Both the position numbers and the translations under genes were made by a program. From assembly GCA_023429135.1 (NCBI GenBank), contig JAEYWD010000068.1, positions 22,558 through 86,557 on the forward strand: a DNA stretch of 64,000 nt, read 5' to 3'. This DNA is from Bacteroidota bacterium (GTDB lineage Bacteria; Bacteroidota; Bacteroidia; Bacteroidales; JAAUTT01). Shown here piece by piece: positions 36,117 through 44,662 of this stretch (positions are counted from its first letter, which is position 1; each line of letters begins with the position of its first letter). Under the pieces are notes generated by a model that made no database searches, was not told the DNA's origin, and saw only the letters and a list, made by a program, of their open reading frames with translations.

Positions 36117-37787
36117 ATGAACTTCGATATCAGCAAACATAAAATGTACAGGTTTTTATTATTCTCCATATTTGCAGGAATATCGGCTGTTGTTGCCGCC
36201 CAAACGCCCATAAAAAAAGAGGTTGAAGTTGTGAAGCCCTATCAGCCAATAATTTCCGATGCTTACAAAATCAATGTACTTCCAAAAATAAGCGATTCAG
36301 TAATTATAAAGCCTAACTTCGAATATGGGATTACCTCAACCCGGGTAGAAACAGGTTTCGATGTAACTCCTATCGGAGCTGCAAAAATGGGCAGTCCGGT
36401 ACTTTCGAAACTCTACAAAACATATTTCAAACTAGGCCTTGGAAATTACACTACCACTTATGGCGAAATATTTATCAATACCCTTCGTTCCCGCAAAGGA
36501 ACAGGAGGCATACATTTCAACCATTATTCTTCACAAGGGAAGCTAAAGCTCGAAAACGACAAGAAGGTATTTGCCGGATATTCGGATAACGATGCTTCCA
36601 TTTATGGCAAACGATTCCTTAAAAAAGCCGAGCTATTCGGCGATCTCAACTTCAGCAGTAAAACAGTTCATCATTACGGTTATAAACCGGATCTCGACAC
36701 CTCACTTGAAAAAGGCACCATACGCCAGAATTTTATCCATTTCAATGCCAAAGGAGGCGTTCAGTCAACACACACAGATTCGTCAAAACTGCTGTACACG
36801 GCGTTTGCCGATTATCATTTCACGCAGGATAAATACAAACACAACGAGCACCAGATATCGTTAAACGGAGCTTTCAGCAGGCAATTCAAGACCCATTTTG
36901 TTGGCCTGAATACCAAACTCGACATTTTTAAAAGAAGCGAAAACCTGGATCAATATGCCAATGCCCTGTTTGGGCTCAACCCTTACCTGTTACTTTCTAC
37001 CGACGAGTACAAGCTGAATGCAGGCCTAAACATATTTTATGCCGAAGAAGAAGATGGAAATTACATCAAATTATATCCGAAAATCGATTTCCAGTTTAAC
37101 GTTGTGAAAGACGTGATTGTCCCTTTTATTGGACTTTCGGGTGATGTTAAAAACCACGCTTATCACGAAATAGCCTGGGAGAATCCTTATATCCGCCAGG
37201 ACCTTGTGGTTCGTAACACCGACAGCAAACTCAACCTTTACGGTGGTGTGAAGGGAAACCTGGGATCAAAATCGAGCTACATCGTTAAACTTGGTGTTTA
37301 CACGGCTAACAATTATTACTTCTACGTAAACGACTCATCGCGCATGTGGAACCAGTTTAAAGTTGTTTACGACGAAGGCGATATTTTCAACCTCTCGGGC
37401 GAACTTACCTACGATGCAACCGAATCGTTAAACTTTAGGGTGAACGCCAACTTCAATAACTATAATCTTACAAGGGAGATGTATGCCTGGCATAAACCTA
37501 AATTCGATCTCACTTTTAACACACGCTATAATCTGCGAAACAAAATAATTGCCAGCCTCGAAACTTACTACATAGGCAAGCGCTATGCAAAACCATATGT
37601 AATGAATACCCCGGCAATCGAGTTAAAAGGCGCAATAGATTTAAACCTGCTGCTCGAATACCGGTACACCAAAATACTCTCGGGCTTTATACAATTCCGC
37701 AACCTGGCTGCCAGCCAATATCAGTACTGGAATCAGTACCCATCGCAACGGTTCTCGGTAATGCTGGGAATGACGTATGCGTTGTAG
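36117..37787 (+). CDS. Outer-membrane beta-barrel protein paired with the TPR gene
   Basis: 556 residues. A start at 36117 or at the internal ATG 36144 would each precede a signal peptide (cut near VAAQ). The mature protein begins with a short linker (KKEVEVVKPYQPIISDAYKI), then alternating amphipathic strands such as YFKLGLGNYTTTYGEIFINT and HFNHYSSQGKLKLEND. It ends in SVMLGMTYAL, a barrel-type C-terminus with an aromatic near the end. It resembles the TonB-receptor-like barrels of Bacteroidota that have no plug. The preceding TPR gene is 33 bases upstream, so one operon. The role is unknown. Confidence 0.75.
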   Translation: MNFDISKHKMYRFLLFSIFAGISAVVAAQTPIKKEVEVVKPYQPIISDAYKINVLPKISDSVIIKPNFEYGITSTRVETGFDVTPIGAAKMGSPVLSKLYKTYFKLGLGNYTTTYGEIFINTLRSRKGTGGIHFNHYSSQGKLKLENDKKVFAGYSDNDASIYGKRFLKKAELFGDLNFSSKTVHHYGYKPDLDTSLEKGTIRQNFIHFNAKGGVQSTHTDSSKLLYTAFADYHFTQDKYKHNEHQISLNGAFSRQFKTHFVGLNTKLDIFKRSENLDQYANALFGLNPYLLLSTDEYKLNAGLNIFYAEEEDGNYIKLYPKIDFQFNVVKDVIVPFIGLSGDVKNHAYHEIAWENPYIRQDLVVRNTDSKLNLYGGVKGNLGSKSSYIVKLGVYTANNYYFYVNDSSRMWNQFKVVYDEGDIFNLSGELTYDATESLNFRVNANFNNYNLTREMYAWHKPKFDLTFNTRYNLRNKIIASLETYYIGKRYAKPYVMNTPAIELKGAIDLNLLLEYRYTKILSGFIQFRNLAASQYQYWNQYPSQRFSVMLGMTYAL

Positions 37788-37823
37788 GGGTTGCGGGTTA
37801 CGTGATGCAGTATACGGGTTTCC

Positions 37824-37860
37824 TGTCTCCGGAGGAGACACATGTTTGTAAAAAAACATT
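37824..37860 (+). terminator. Double hairpin downstream of the outer-membrane protein gene
   Basis: TGTCTCC-GGA-GGAGACA (37824-37840) is a perfect 7-bp stem with a 3-base loop. It is followed at once by a weaker ATGTTT/AAACAT stem rich in A. The position, 37 bases past the stop, fits transcription termination, although the T-run is poor. Confidence 0.5.
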
Positions 37861-38022
37861 GTGAGATAACATATCTGCGTGCAAAGATGTAAACCAATGC
37901 GTAAATATTAATATCGCCGCAAGGAAATAATTTATTTGCCCCAACTGATATATAGTTCCCTTAATTTATAATAATCTAAGGTCGAACTAACGTTTTTTAA
38001 ATTATTGCAACATTGTAAATAA

Positions 38023-38122
38023 GCTGCACACAGTGTGGGCAAGGAATTATAAGTATGTTATTATGCTGCACACGGTGTGTGGAACATATTCTAACATTAT
38101 ATTTTGTTCCCCACGGTGTGTG
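38023..38122. promoter_or_regulatory. Array of three CACAC-N-GTGTG palindromes at 41-42 bp spacing
   Basis: Boxes centred at 38032 (CACACAGTGTG), 38074 (CACACGGTGTG) and 38115 (CCCACGGTGTG). The first two are also preceded by GCTG. Centre-to-centre distances are 42 and 41 bases, about four helical turns, so all three face the same side of DNA. The array lies 129-228 bases before the YdcZ gene start and upstream of its candidate -7 box. It looks like an operator set for a dimeric regulator. The remainder of the 463-base gap (37861-38022) is AT-rich with nothing I can name. Confidence 0.5.
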
Positions 38123-38202
38123 TAATAAAATATAAGGATACTTTAACAACCAACGCGAAAGGTTACTTATACCTGATGTATAAGAGGGCAACAATATTCT
38201 GC

Positions 38203-38210
38203 TACCTTTG
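38203..38210 (+). promoter_or_regulatory. Candidate -7 box TACCTTTG upstream of the YdcZ gene
   Basis: The sequence matches TANNTTTG and ends 40 bases before the ATG at 38251. The -33 element is not clear. It sits about 80 bases downstream of the palindrome array. Confidence 0.35.
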
Positions 38211-38250
38211 TTTGTATGCAACAAGCATGTAGAAAAATCAATTTGACCCT

Positions 38251-38697
38251 ATGATTAACAAAGTTATTTGGATTGCGTTAGCCTTTTTATCGGGAGCTTT
38301 TTTACCCATACAGGCCGGAATGAATGCCAGGTTAGGAAAAGCAGCGGCTAACCCTGTTTATGCTTCAATGTTCTCGTTTGTAGTAGGAATTGTTGGTATA
38401 ATCGTTTATATTCTCCTTACCCGTCAAACGGTTTCGTGGGCAGGCGTTAAGGACGCGCCCGGCTATGCCTGGATTGGAGGCCTTTTGGGAGCATTTTACG
38501 TTACGGTTATTATTCTGGCTTTCCCAAAACTGGGACCCGGGTTAACATTCGGCCTGGTGGTAGCCGGACAAATGATTGTGTCAGTTTTTCTGGAACATAA
38601 AAATATACTTGTAGCGCAACAAAATCCAATCAGTTACATGAAGATTCTGGGAATTATTCTTGTAATTGCCGGAGTGGTGATCATAAGAAAGTATTAA
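38251..38697 (+). CDS. DMT-superfamily transporter, YdcZ/DUF606 type
   Basis: 148 residues with four hydrophobic helices: residues 4-22, 31-53, 67-90 and about 92-145. Conserved family motifs are GAFLPIQAGMNARLGKAAANPVYASMFSFVVG near the start and WAWIGGLLGAFYV-like in the middle (here GYAWIGGLLGAFYV). The length matches single-repeat DMT members that work as dimers. Substrate is unknown. The long upstream region with three palindromes suggests tight regulation. Confidence 0.85.
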   Translation: MINKVIWIALAFLSGAFLPIQAGMNARLGKAAANPVYASMFSFVVGIVGIIVYILLTRQTVSWAGVKDAPGYAWIGGLLGAFYVTVIILAFPKLGPGLTFGLVVAGQMIVSVFLEHKNILVAQQNPISYMKILGIILVIAGVVIIRKY

Positions 38698-38801
38698 GAA
38701 TATCACTATTATCAAAGAAAAGATAGCCTTAATGAACAAGATATAACCGAATCTCATTACAGCCGTATACAGCCAAAACAACCTATAAGACTTCGGTTAA
38801 A

Positions 38802-39428
38802 ATGAAAAAAGCAACTCTTCTCACAGAATCTGTGGTTTACGAAAATCCGGTAATAAATGACAAAGTTTTCGCCACACTTGAAAAAGGAATATACGTGGAT
38901 TATACCCGTGAATGGAACAAAAATGGAGAAATTTGGCTTGAAGTCCTCTTCAACAACAATACAAAAGGATATATTATTTCAACGAACAGTTTCAAATGGA
39001 TAAAAGGTAAAGTTCGGGATTCAGTTTCCTTTTATCCCGATTTACTTAAAAATGAAGAAAAAAACTATGAAATACTTCAAAGTGGAGAAGTGATATACAT
39101 AATCCTGCCTTTGGATAAAGATCAGGAGAACAATTCAATCGCCACTGTTTTGGATAATAAGGAAAGAAAAGGAACACTTAAGGAAAAGTACATACGTCAT
39201 AAAGGGTTAGCTAAAATCATTACAGTACTTTCGGCCCTGGCGGCTCTTGCCTTTACTATTTTAGCTATTATACAAGCTTATACAATAATGATTAAAGGAG
39301 GAACTATCCTCATTGGGGGTTTGGTAATTTTCGGATGTTTGTTTTTGTGGGCTGTTATTTTCAAAATATTGAATTCAGGATTGAGCAGCCTTTATCAGAA
39401 TATCTATAAATTCATAATCCGCTTTTAG
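38802..39428 (+). CDS. SH3-like domain protein with two C-terminal membrane helices
   Basis: 208 residues. Residues 1-65 have the shape of a bacterial SH3 domain (LLTESVVYENPVINDKVFATLEKGIYVDY, then WLEVLFNNNTKGYI), a fold that binds peptidoglycan or peptides. Residues 66-130 are polar. Two hydrophobic segments (about 138-160 and 168-188) end the protein, so it is tail-anchored without a signal peptide. If so, the SH3 part would face the cytoplasm, which is unusual. No known full-length match comes to mind. It precedes gyrB on the same strand but is 297 bases away. Confidence 0.6.
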   Translation: MKKATLLTESVVYENPVINDKVFATLEKGIYVDYTREWNKNGEIWLEVLFNNNTKGYIISTNSFKWIKGKVRDSVSFYPDLLKNEEKNYEILQSGEVIYIILPLDKDQENNSIATVLDNKERKGTLKEKYIRHKGLAKIITVLSALAALAFTILAIIQAYTIMIKGGTILIGGLVIFGCLFLWAVIFKILNSGLSSLYQNIYKFIIRF

Positions 39429-39725
39429 ATTTGAAAAGTTTTGAATGGTCAAATTCCTGATTAAACTTTCAGTATCCGAATTGTGCAATTCATTATCTCA
39501 CCTACCTTTAAATCAAGCTATAGTTACATAATTCCAACCCTGCTCGCTATTAACTTTTTGTTAATAAAATACCTGTAATACACTTACTTTTTAGGGGTAT
39601 TATCAGGGGTATTTTTACTATATTTACCGGGCTTTTAAAAATCCCGGAGTCACATATAGTTAAGTAGCAAAAACGGGTTAAACCTGAAGAGGTTTTAACC
39701 AAGGGATAGATATAATAAACAAGGA

Positions 39726-41693
39726 ATGGAAAACGAAAAAGAAATAAAACCTAAAAAAAACGGATCAGAATATTCGGCAGATAGTATCCAGGTATTAGAA
39801 GGTTTGGAAGCTGTAAGGAAACGTCCGGCCATGTACATTGGCGACGTTAGCACAAAAGGCTTGCACCACCTGGTTTACGAAGTTGTCGACAACTCCATCG
39901 ACGAAGCGCTTGCCGGTTATTGCAACAACATTGAAGTTACCATAAACGAAGACGGATCCATAACCGTGGTTGATAACGGTCGCGGTATTCCGGTTGATTA
40001 TCACGAAAAAGAAAAAAAATCGGCCCTCGAAGTTGTTCTTACTGTACTTCACGCCGGTGGTAAATTCGACAAAGACTCTTATAAAGTATCAGGCGGTTTG
40101 CACGGCGTTGGTGTATCGTGCGTAAATGCCCTTTCCACCTATCTGAAAGCTGAAGTTTACCGTGAGGGAAAACATTATATGATGGAATTTTCCACTGGAA
40201 AACCTCTTGCAGAAATTCAGGTTATTGGCGAAACCGACAAGCAAGGCACATCAATCACCTTTAAACCCGATGCTTCTATATTCATCACCACTGAATACCA
40301 TTTCGAAACCCTCGAGTCGCGTCTTCGTGAACTTGCATTCCTTAACAAGGGCATCAACCTTGTTATTACCGATAAACGGGAAATGGAAGAAGGCAACGGA
40401 TACAGAAGTTCAACATTCTATTCGCAGGAAGGATTAAAGGAATTCGTAGCTTTTCTCGACGAAAACCGCGAGAAACTTATTGATAAGGTAATCACCATCG
40501 AAACTGAAAAAGAAGGTGTGCCGGTAGAGGTTGCCATGCAGTATAACACTTCGTTTGCCGAAAATGTGCACTCCTATGTTAATAATATCAACACCATTGA
40601 AGGTGGAACCCATTTGGCAGGTTTCCGCAGAGCTTTAACGCGAACATTAAAAGCTTATGCTGAAAAATCGGGAATGCTTGCCAAGCTGAAATTCGATATC
40701 TCTGGCGATGACTTTCGTGAAGGACTCACTGCTGTTATATCTGTAAAGGTTCAGGAGCCACAGTTCGAAGGTCAGACCAAAACCAAACTTGGCAATAACG
40801 AGGTAATGGGATCGGTTGACCAGGCTGTTGGCGAAGCATTGTTCAACTACCTGGAAGAAAATCCGAAAGACGCCCGTAACATTGTTAATAAGGTTATTTT
40901 AGCTGCCACAGCTCGCCATGCAGCCCGTAAAGCCCGTGAAATGGTGCAACGTAAGACTGTTCTTTCGGGCGCTGGTTTGCCAGGTAAACTAGCCGACTGC
41001 TCCGATAAAGGTCCTGAGAATACTGAAATATTTATGGTTGAGGGAGATTCTGCAGGTGGTACCGCCAAACAGGGCCGCGACAGAAAATTCCAAGCGATTC
41101 TGCCGCTCAGAGGGAAAATCCTTAACGTAGAAAAGGCAATGCACCACAAAGTTTTCGAAAGTGAGGAAATAAAAAATCTCTTTACAGCGCTTGGCGTAAG
41201 TATTGGCACCGAAGAAGACAGCAAGGCTCTAAATATCTCGAGCATCCGTTATCACAAAATCATCATCATGACCGATGCCGACGTTGACGGTAGCCATATC
41301 GCAACTCTTATTATGACATTCTTTTTCCGTTTTATGACTGAAATTATTTCCAACGGTTATCTTTATATTGCCACGCCTCCCCTTTATCTTGTAAAGAGAG
41401 GTACTTCAGAACAATACTGCTGGACAGAAGAGCAACGCTTAAAAGCCATTGAAGATCTAGGAAAAGGTAAAGAAGCCAGTGTTCATGTACAACGTTACAA
41501 AGGTTTGGGCGAAATGAACGCCGAACAGCTTTGGGAAACTACCATGAACCCGGAAAAGCGCACCCTACGGCAGATTACCATTGAAAGTGCAGCCGAAGCC
41601 GACAGAATTTTCTCCATGCTTATGGGCGACGACGTTCCGCCACGCCGCGAATTTATTGAGAAGCATGCCAAATACGCGAAAATTGATGTTTAA
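39726..41693 (+). CDS. gyrB: DNA gyrase subunit B
   Basis: 655 residues, the normal GyrB length for the phylum. The GHKL ATPase domain has EVVDNSIDEALAG and VVDNGRGIPVD with the ATP-binding Asn and Asp/Gly motifs, and GLHGVGVSCVNAL. The TOPRIM domain has EGDSAGGTAKQGRD and DADVDGSHIATL. The C-terminus has QRYKGLGEMNAEQLWETTMNPE, the GyrB rather than ParE tail. With GyrA it introduces negative supercoils into DNA. The 297-base upstream region contains two AGGGGTATT direct repeats 12 bases apart (39593 and 39605) but no clear promoter that I can defend. Confidence 0.97.
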   Translation: MENEKEIKPKKNGSEYSADSIQVLEGLEAVRKRPAMYIGDVSTKGLHHLVYEVVDNSIDEALAGYCNNIEVTINEDGSITVVDNGRGIPVDYHEKEKKSALEVVLTVLHAGGKFDKDSYKVSGGLHGVGVSCVNALSTYLKAEVYREGKHYMMEFSTGKPLAEIQVIGETDKQGTSITFKPDASIFITTEYHFETLESRLRELAFLNKGINLVITDKREMEEGNGYRSSTFYSQEGLKEFVAFLDENREKLIDKVITIETEKEGVPVEVAMQYNTSFAENVHSYVNNINTIEGGTHLAGFRRALTRTLKAYAEKSGMLAKLKFDISGDDFREGLTAVISVKVQEPQFEGQTKTKLGNNEVMGSVDQAVGEALFNYLEENPKDARNIVNKVILAATARHAARKAREMVQRKTVLSGAGLPGKLADCSDKGPENTEIFMVEGDSAGGTAKQGRDRKFQAILPLRGKILNVEKAMHHKVFESEEIKNLFTALGVSIGTEEDSKALNISSIRYHKIIIMTDADVDGSHIATLIMTFFFRFMTEIISNGYLYIATPPLYLVKRGTSEQYCWTEEQRLKAIEDLGKGKEASVHVQRYKGLGEMNAEQLWETTMNPEKRTLRQITIESAAEADRIFSMLMGDDVPPRREFIEKHAKYAKIDV

Positions 41694-41701
41694 TAAAACA
41701 C

Positions 41702-41730
41702 AAAAACCCAGTCGAAAGCTGGGTTTTGTT
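41702..41730 (+). terminator. Rho-independent terminator of gyrB
   Basis: AAAACCCAG and CTGGGTTTT form a 9-bp stem, followed by T-rich sequence (GTTCTTTT). It is 8 bases past the gyrB stop and ends just before the stop of the convergent KAS III-like gene, so it may act in both directions. Confidence 0.85.
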
Positions 41731-41743
41731 CTTTTAATAAGTT

Positions 41744-43021
41744 TCAATTAATATCAGGTTTCAGAAAAACAGCATGCCCATTTTTCTTTACATGTTCAAC
41801 TTTAAGGTCCTCATGGGAATTAATATATTCAACCAATTCAGGCGAAATACGCATTAAAACACAGATATGATTTTCTCCGGCACCGGGAGATGCAAAAATC
41901 AGATTATCGCCAATCAACACTTTACCATATTCAATAGCTTCCAATAGATTCGCTGCAGCAGCGCAGGTAGCAATATTACCATACTTCTGGAATGTTTCAA
42001 AGAATTTTTCTTCGGGCATCCCAACTGCTTCTCTCCATGCATTCCCTGCCCATGCAACTGGTTGGTGTGTTACCATAAAATTTACCTCATCCAGGGCCAA
42101 TCCTGCTTTTTCCAAACACTTTCCAACAACTTCCTGCATATCGTGAGTCGAATTCGAAGCAATTTCTTTATTAGCCTCGGGATTATAAAAGGTTGTAAAC
42201 ACCTGGGAATAATCAGGCCCCGAATCGAGCCGTTTTAAAAGTAAAGGTGGTCTCCGTTGATATATTATGCCATTGTGCCTGCTGCCATGACTAATAGAAT
42301 GAGAAGCAAGATACCCGTAACCCTCTTTGGTTTTCGAAACCAAAGCCGCAACAGCTCCATCACCAGTATCGACACTGAAGTGAGTTGAGCGGTCGTTCAC
42401 ATGCGAGTCGATAAAACTGGAAACAACAAGCACATTCTTTTTTATGCCAGAGCTAACAAGGGAACAAGCTAACTCCGTCATGGTAACAAACGAAGAACAA
42501 CAGGAGTCAACACCATATGCACCGGCATTTTTAAGTTTCAACTTATGCTGAACAAGCGATGCATTCTGTGGTAGAGGATGATCAGGAACCTGCGAATGGC
42601 AAAGCACCAGGTCAACATCATCGGGCGAAATTTTTGCTTTATACAAGGCCAGTGCTCCAGCAAGAGTTTCAGCGTCGGAGGGCATCATAGGATGAGGGAC
42701 TAAGGACTTTTTCACAGAAACAGGATCAAGAGGCACTCTTCTGCGTTCCTTGGTTCCCTGAAAAGGATTTTCGCGTTTTTTGGGCGGCAGACTTTCGACC
42801 CAGGCATCGTACCATGGTTGATTTTTCCATCCCATTTCATTGGTTTCCACAGAACCAGGAAGCAAACCTGTATGCTCTATCGAGGCAATGTACGCATCCG
42901 GCAGAAGTGTCTTCTCCCTGAGAAATTTAACAAGAAAAGGAACATCAGAATAAATTAATTCTTTAGCAGGCAAATAAGCTCCCATGGTTACAAGGCCCGA
43001 GGGAATTCCATTAAGTTTCAT
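41744..43021 (-). CDS. Stand-alone 3-oxoacyl-ACP synthase III-like ketosynthase
   Basis: The frame opens at 43048. The ATG at 43021 (MKLNGIPSGLV) is the better start for this fold, giving 425 residues. Numbered from 43048, the Cys nucleophile is Cys184 in VDSCCSSF. His328 is in THQP and Asn358 in KYGNIATC, so the KAS III Cys-His-Asn triad is complete. The protein is about 100 residues longer than FabH, mostly from an insert around 70-125 (GTKERRRVPLDPVSVKKSLVPHP). That argues for a KAS III relative rather than the primary FabH. The substrate acyl group is unknown. It has no visible partners: the neighbouring genes are gyrB and a lipocalin-like gene. Confidence 0.8.
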   Translation of the reverse strand: MKLNGIPSGLVTMGAYLPAKELIYSDVPFLVKFLREKTLLPDAYIASIEHTGLLPGSVETNEMGWKNQPWYDAWVESLPPKKRENPFQGTKERRRVPLDPVSVKKSLVPHPMMPSDAETLAGALALYKAKISPDDVDLVLCHSQVPDHPLPQNASLVQHKLKLKNAGAYGVDSCCSSFVTMTELACSLVSSGIKKNVLVVSSFIDSHVNDRSTHFSVDTGDGAVAALVSKTKEGYGYLASHSISHGSRHNGIIYQRRPPLLLKRLDSGPDYSQVFTTFYNPEANKEIASNSTHDMQEVVGKCLEKAGLALDEVNFMVTHQPVAWAGNAWREAVGMPEEKFFETFQKYGNIATCAAAANLLEAIEYGKVLIGDNLIFASPGAGENHICVLMRISPELVEYINSHEDLKVEHVKKNGHAVFLKPDIN

Positions 43022-43089
43022 ATAAGTTGGTTTTGATAAAAATTCCATATAACAGATCTAAATTCAGATCTAATTAATAAGTATATGAG

Positions 43090-43097
43090 TAATTTTG
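43090..43097 (+). promoter_or_regulatory. Candidate -7 box TAATTTTG of the lipocalin-like gene
   Basis: TAATTTTG fits TANNTTTG and lies 20 bases before the ATG at 43117. A palindromic TAACATATGTTA follows, between the box and the start codon. The -33 TTG is not evident. Confidence 0.3.
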
Positions 43098-43116
43098 GAA
43101 ACTTAACATATGTTAT

Positions 43117-43554
43117 ATGAAAGAATCCATTATTGAACAAATAAAAGGCACATGGCTGCTCATTTCGATGAAAATAATCCATGCAAATGGCGAAACAACC
43201 GACATGTTTGGAGCAGATCCGCAGGGAATTTCCATATTTGATGATAGCGGCTATATGAATGCACAAATGGGATCGCAGAACCGACCCGATTTTATATCAA
43301 ATTCGGTAAACAGTGGAACTTCAGAAGAAATTACACATGCTTACCAAACCTATATGGCATTTTACGGCCGGTATGCTGAAAAATCTCCCGGCATCCTTAC
43401 GGTTCAGATCGAAAATTGCCTGTTCCCAAATTGGAAAGGGAAAGAAATAATTAGGTACGCTGAAATAAACGGTAACTTATTAACTCTATTAACACCCGAA
43501 ACTAAAACAGGATCAGACAATTTTTATATAAAAGCTGAATGGCGTAAGATTTAA
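43117..43554 (+). CDS. Lipocalin-like domain protein
   Basis: 145 residues with no signal peptide. The start, IKGTWLLISMKI, followed by GISIFDDSGYMNAQMGSQNRPDF and AYQTYMAFYGRYAEK, is the pattern of the Lipocalin_5-like family (PF13924-like), in which a small barrel binds a hydrophobic ligand. No catalytic residues are implied. It overlaps the convergent STAS-like gene by 4 bases at the 3' ends. It may be transcribed from the candidate promoter at 43090, independent of its neighbours. Confidence 0.75.
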   Translation: MKESIIEQIKGTWLLISMKIIHANGETTDMFGADPQGISIFDDSGYMNAQMGSQNRPDFISNSVNSGTSEEITHAYQTYMAFYGRYAEKSPGILTVQIENCLFPNWKGKEIIRYAEINGNLLTLLTPETKTGSDNFYIKAEWRKI

Positions 43555-44024
43555 TTTTTTAGCCAGTTCACAGCATCAGTTACCGATCCGAAATTTCTGG
43601 ATTGAAAACCGCCGATTTTCTTATCCCACTCGTCCACTGCCATTTGTGCAAATATATTGTGAGGCAAAACAACTCCAACTTTTGTTAATCCAAGGGCAAT
43701 AAGCTTAGGCATAAACACTGTTGCCAACCAATCGTTGGCTTCGTTAAAACTGCCACTCATTTTAGTACTTTCAACAAGTGCGCTTTTTACCCGGTTCTTT
43801 TTGTAAATATCCATAAAGTGACCTTCCAGTACGCCCTTCAATTGTTCTGTGGTACGAAATCCTGTCCAGCCATGGAAAATAATCCCTTGTTTTAAATAAT
43901 TTAAATCGATGTAATGAAATACCTGATTTAATTTGTTGATCGATTCAATCAGGTTTCCACGCTGAACAACTCGGTAATCATCTTTCTGGGCTGTAGCTTC
44001 TTTTAATACAATTTCATTTACCAT
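43551..44024 (-). CDS. STAS/SpoIIAA-like domain protein
   Basis: 157 residues, cytoplasmic. The segment GIIFHGWTGFRTTEQLKGVL, then a central alpha/beta stretch (RVKSALVESTKMSGSFNEANDWLATVFMPKL), and the ending FGSVTDAVNWLK match the SpoIIAA-like (PF11964-type) STAS fold found in many Bacteroidota. These proteins may sense lipids or act as anti-anti-sigma-like modules, but none of that is visible here. The 196-base gap upstream holds a GGTGAT-N4-ATCACC palindrome at 44092-44107 that could serve this gene, the thioesterase, or both. Confidence 0.7.
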   Translation of the reverse strand: MVNEIVLKEATAQKDDYRVVQRGNLIESINKLNQVFHYIDLNYLKQGIIFHGWTGFRTTEQLKGVLEGHFMDIYKKNRVKSALVESTKMSGSFNEANDWLATVFMPKLIALGLTKVGVVLPHNIFAQMAVDEWDKKIGGFQSRNFGSVTDAVNWLKN

Positions 44025-44091
44025 AACGATTTGTTTAAAGTTAAAAACTTCTATGAATACGATTATCTGAGACTTTAGTTGAAATCTGTGT

Positions 44092-44107
44092 GGTGATTTA
44101 TATCACC
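44092..44107. promoter_or_regulatory. TGAT-N4-ATCA palindrome between the STAS-like and thioesterase genes
   Basis: GGTGATTTATATCACC: arms GGTGAT and ATCACC are exact reverse complements around TTAT. This is the half-site and spacing of Crp/Fnr-family operators. It lies 68 bases before the minus-strand start at 44024 and 114 bases before the plus-strand start at 44221. A second site of the same form is at 53247-53272. Confidence 0.5.
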
Positions 44108-44220
44108 GTTCCAATTGGATTTTTCCGCTGGAAATATCACTAAAATTGAGTAAATAAAGAAAATTCACATGATCCTTAGTAGCCAATAACTTCTAAAAAC
44201 ATAAATTTGAAAGAAAAACA

Positions 44221-44652
44221 ATGGAGAACAAAGCAGTTTTTAAAGATATTTTACCCATTCAGGTTCGGTTTAGCGATGTAGATATGATGGGACATGTTTC
44301 CAATACTATCTATCAGAATTATTACGATTCAGGTAAAGTTCATTATTTTGATAAAGTACTTCCCGATTTAGATTATGTTAATATTGGGGTTGTTGGCGCA
44401 TCAATAAGAATTGATTATCTGAAACCTATTTATATGAAGACCCACATTCTGGTCGAAACCAGAGTAGCTGTGCTCGGTCATAAAAGTCTTACCATAGAAC
44501 ACTGCCTGGTTGACGAGTTAACAGGCGAATTATTGTCAACCTGCAGTGCGGTATTAGTTTGCTACGACCTAAAAGAGAAAAAAAGCATTCCCATTCCGGT
44601 GCATTGGCGCAAGAATATACTTGCATACGATGAAAACGTTATAGTGAAATAA
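44221..44652 (+). CDS. Hotdog-fold acyl-CoA thioesterase (4HBT type)
   Basis: 143 residues. FSDVDMMGHVSNTIYQNYYDSGKVHYF at residues 19-45 is the classical 4-hydroxybenzoyl-CoA/YbgC-type signature, with the Asp and His of the active site. The remaining motifs are the IRIDYLKPIYM strand and ETRVAVLGHKSLTIEH. It hydrolyses acyl-CoA thioesters of unknown chain length, usually as a tetramer. The next gene starts 10 bases downstream and is likely co-transcribed. Confidence 0.88.
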   Translation: MENKAVFKDILPIQVRFSDVDMMGHVSNTIYQNYYDSGKVHYFDKVLPDLDYVNIGVVGASIRIDYLKPIYMKTHILVETRVAVLGHKSLTIEHCLVDELTGELLSTCSAVLVCYDLKEKKSIPIPVHWRKNILAYDENVIVK

Positions 44653-44662
44653 TTACTGGCAA

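Noticed and set aside
38023..38122. The three palindromes considered as a small CRISPR array
   Set aside because: Only three copies of 11-17 bases, imperfect, with no cas genes. The spacing and promoter position fit operators better.
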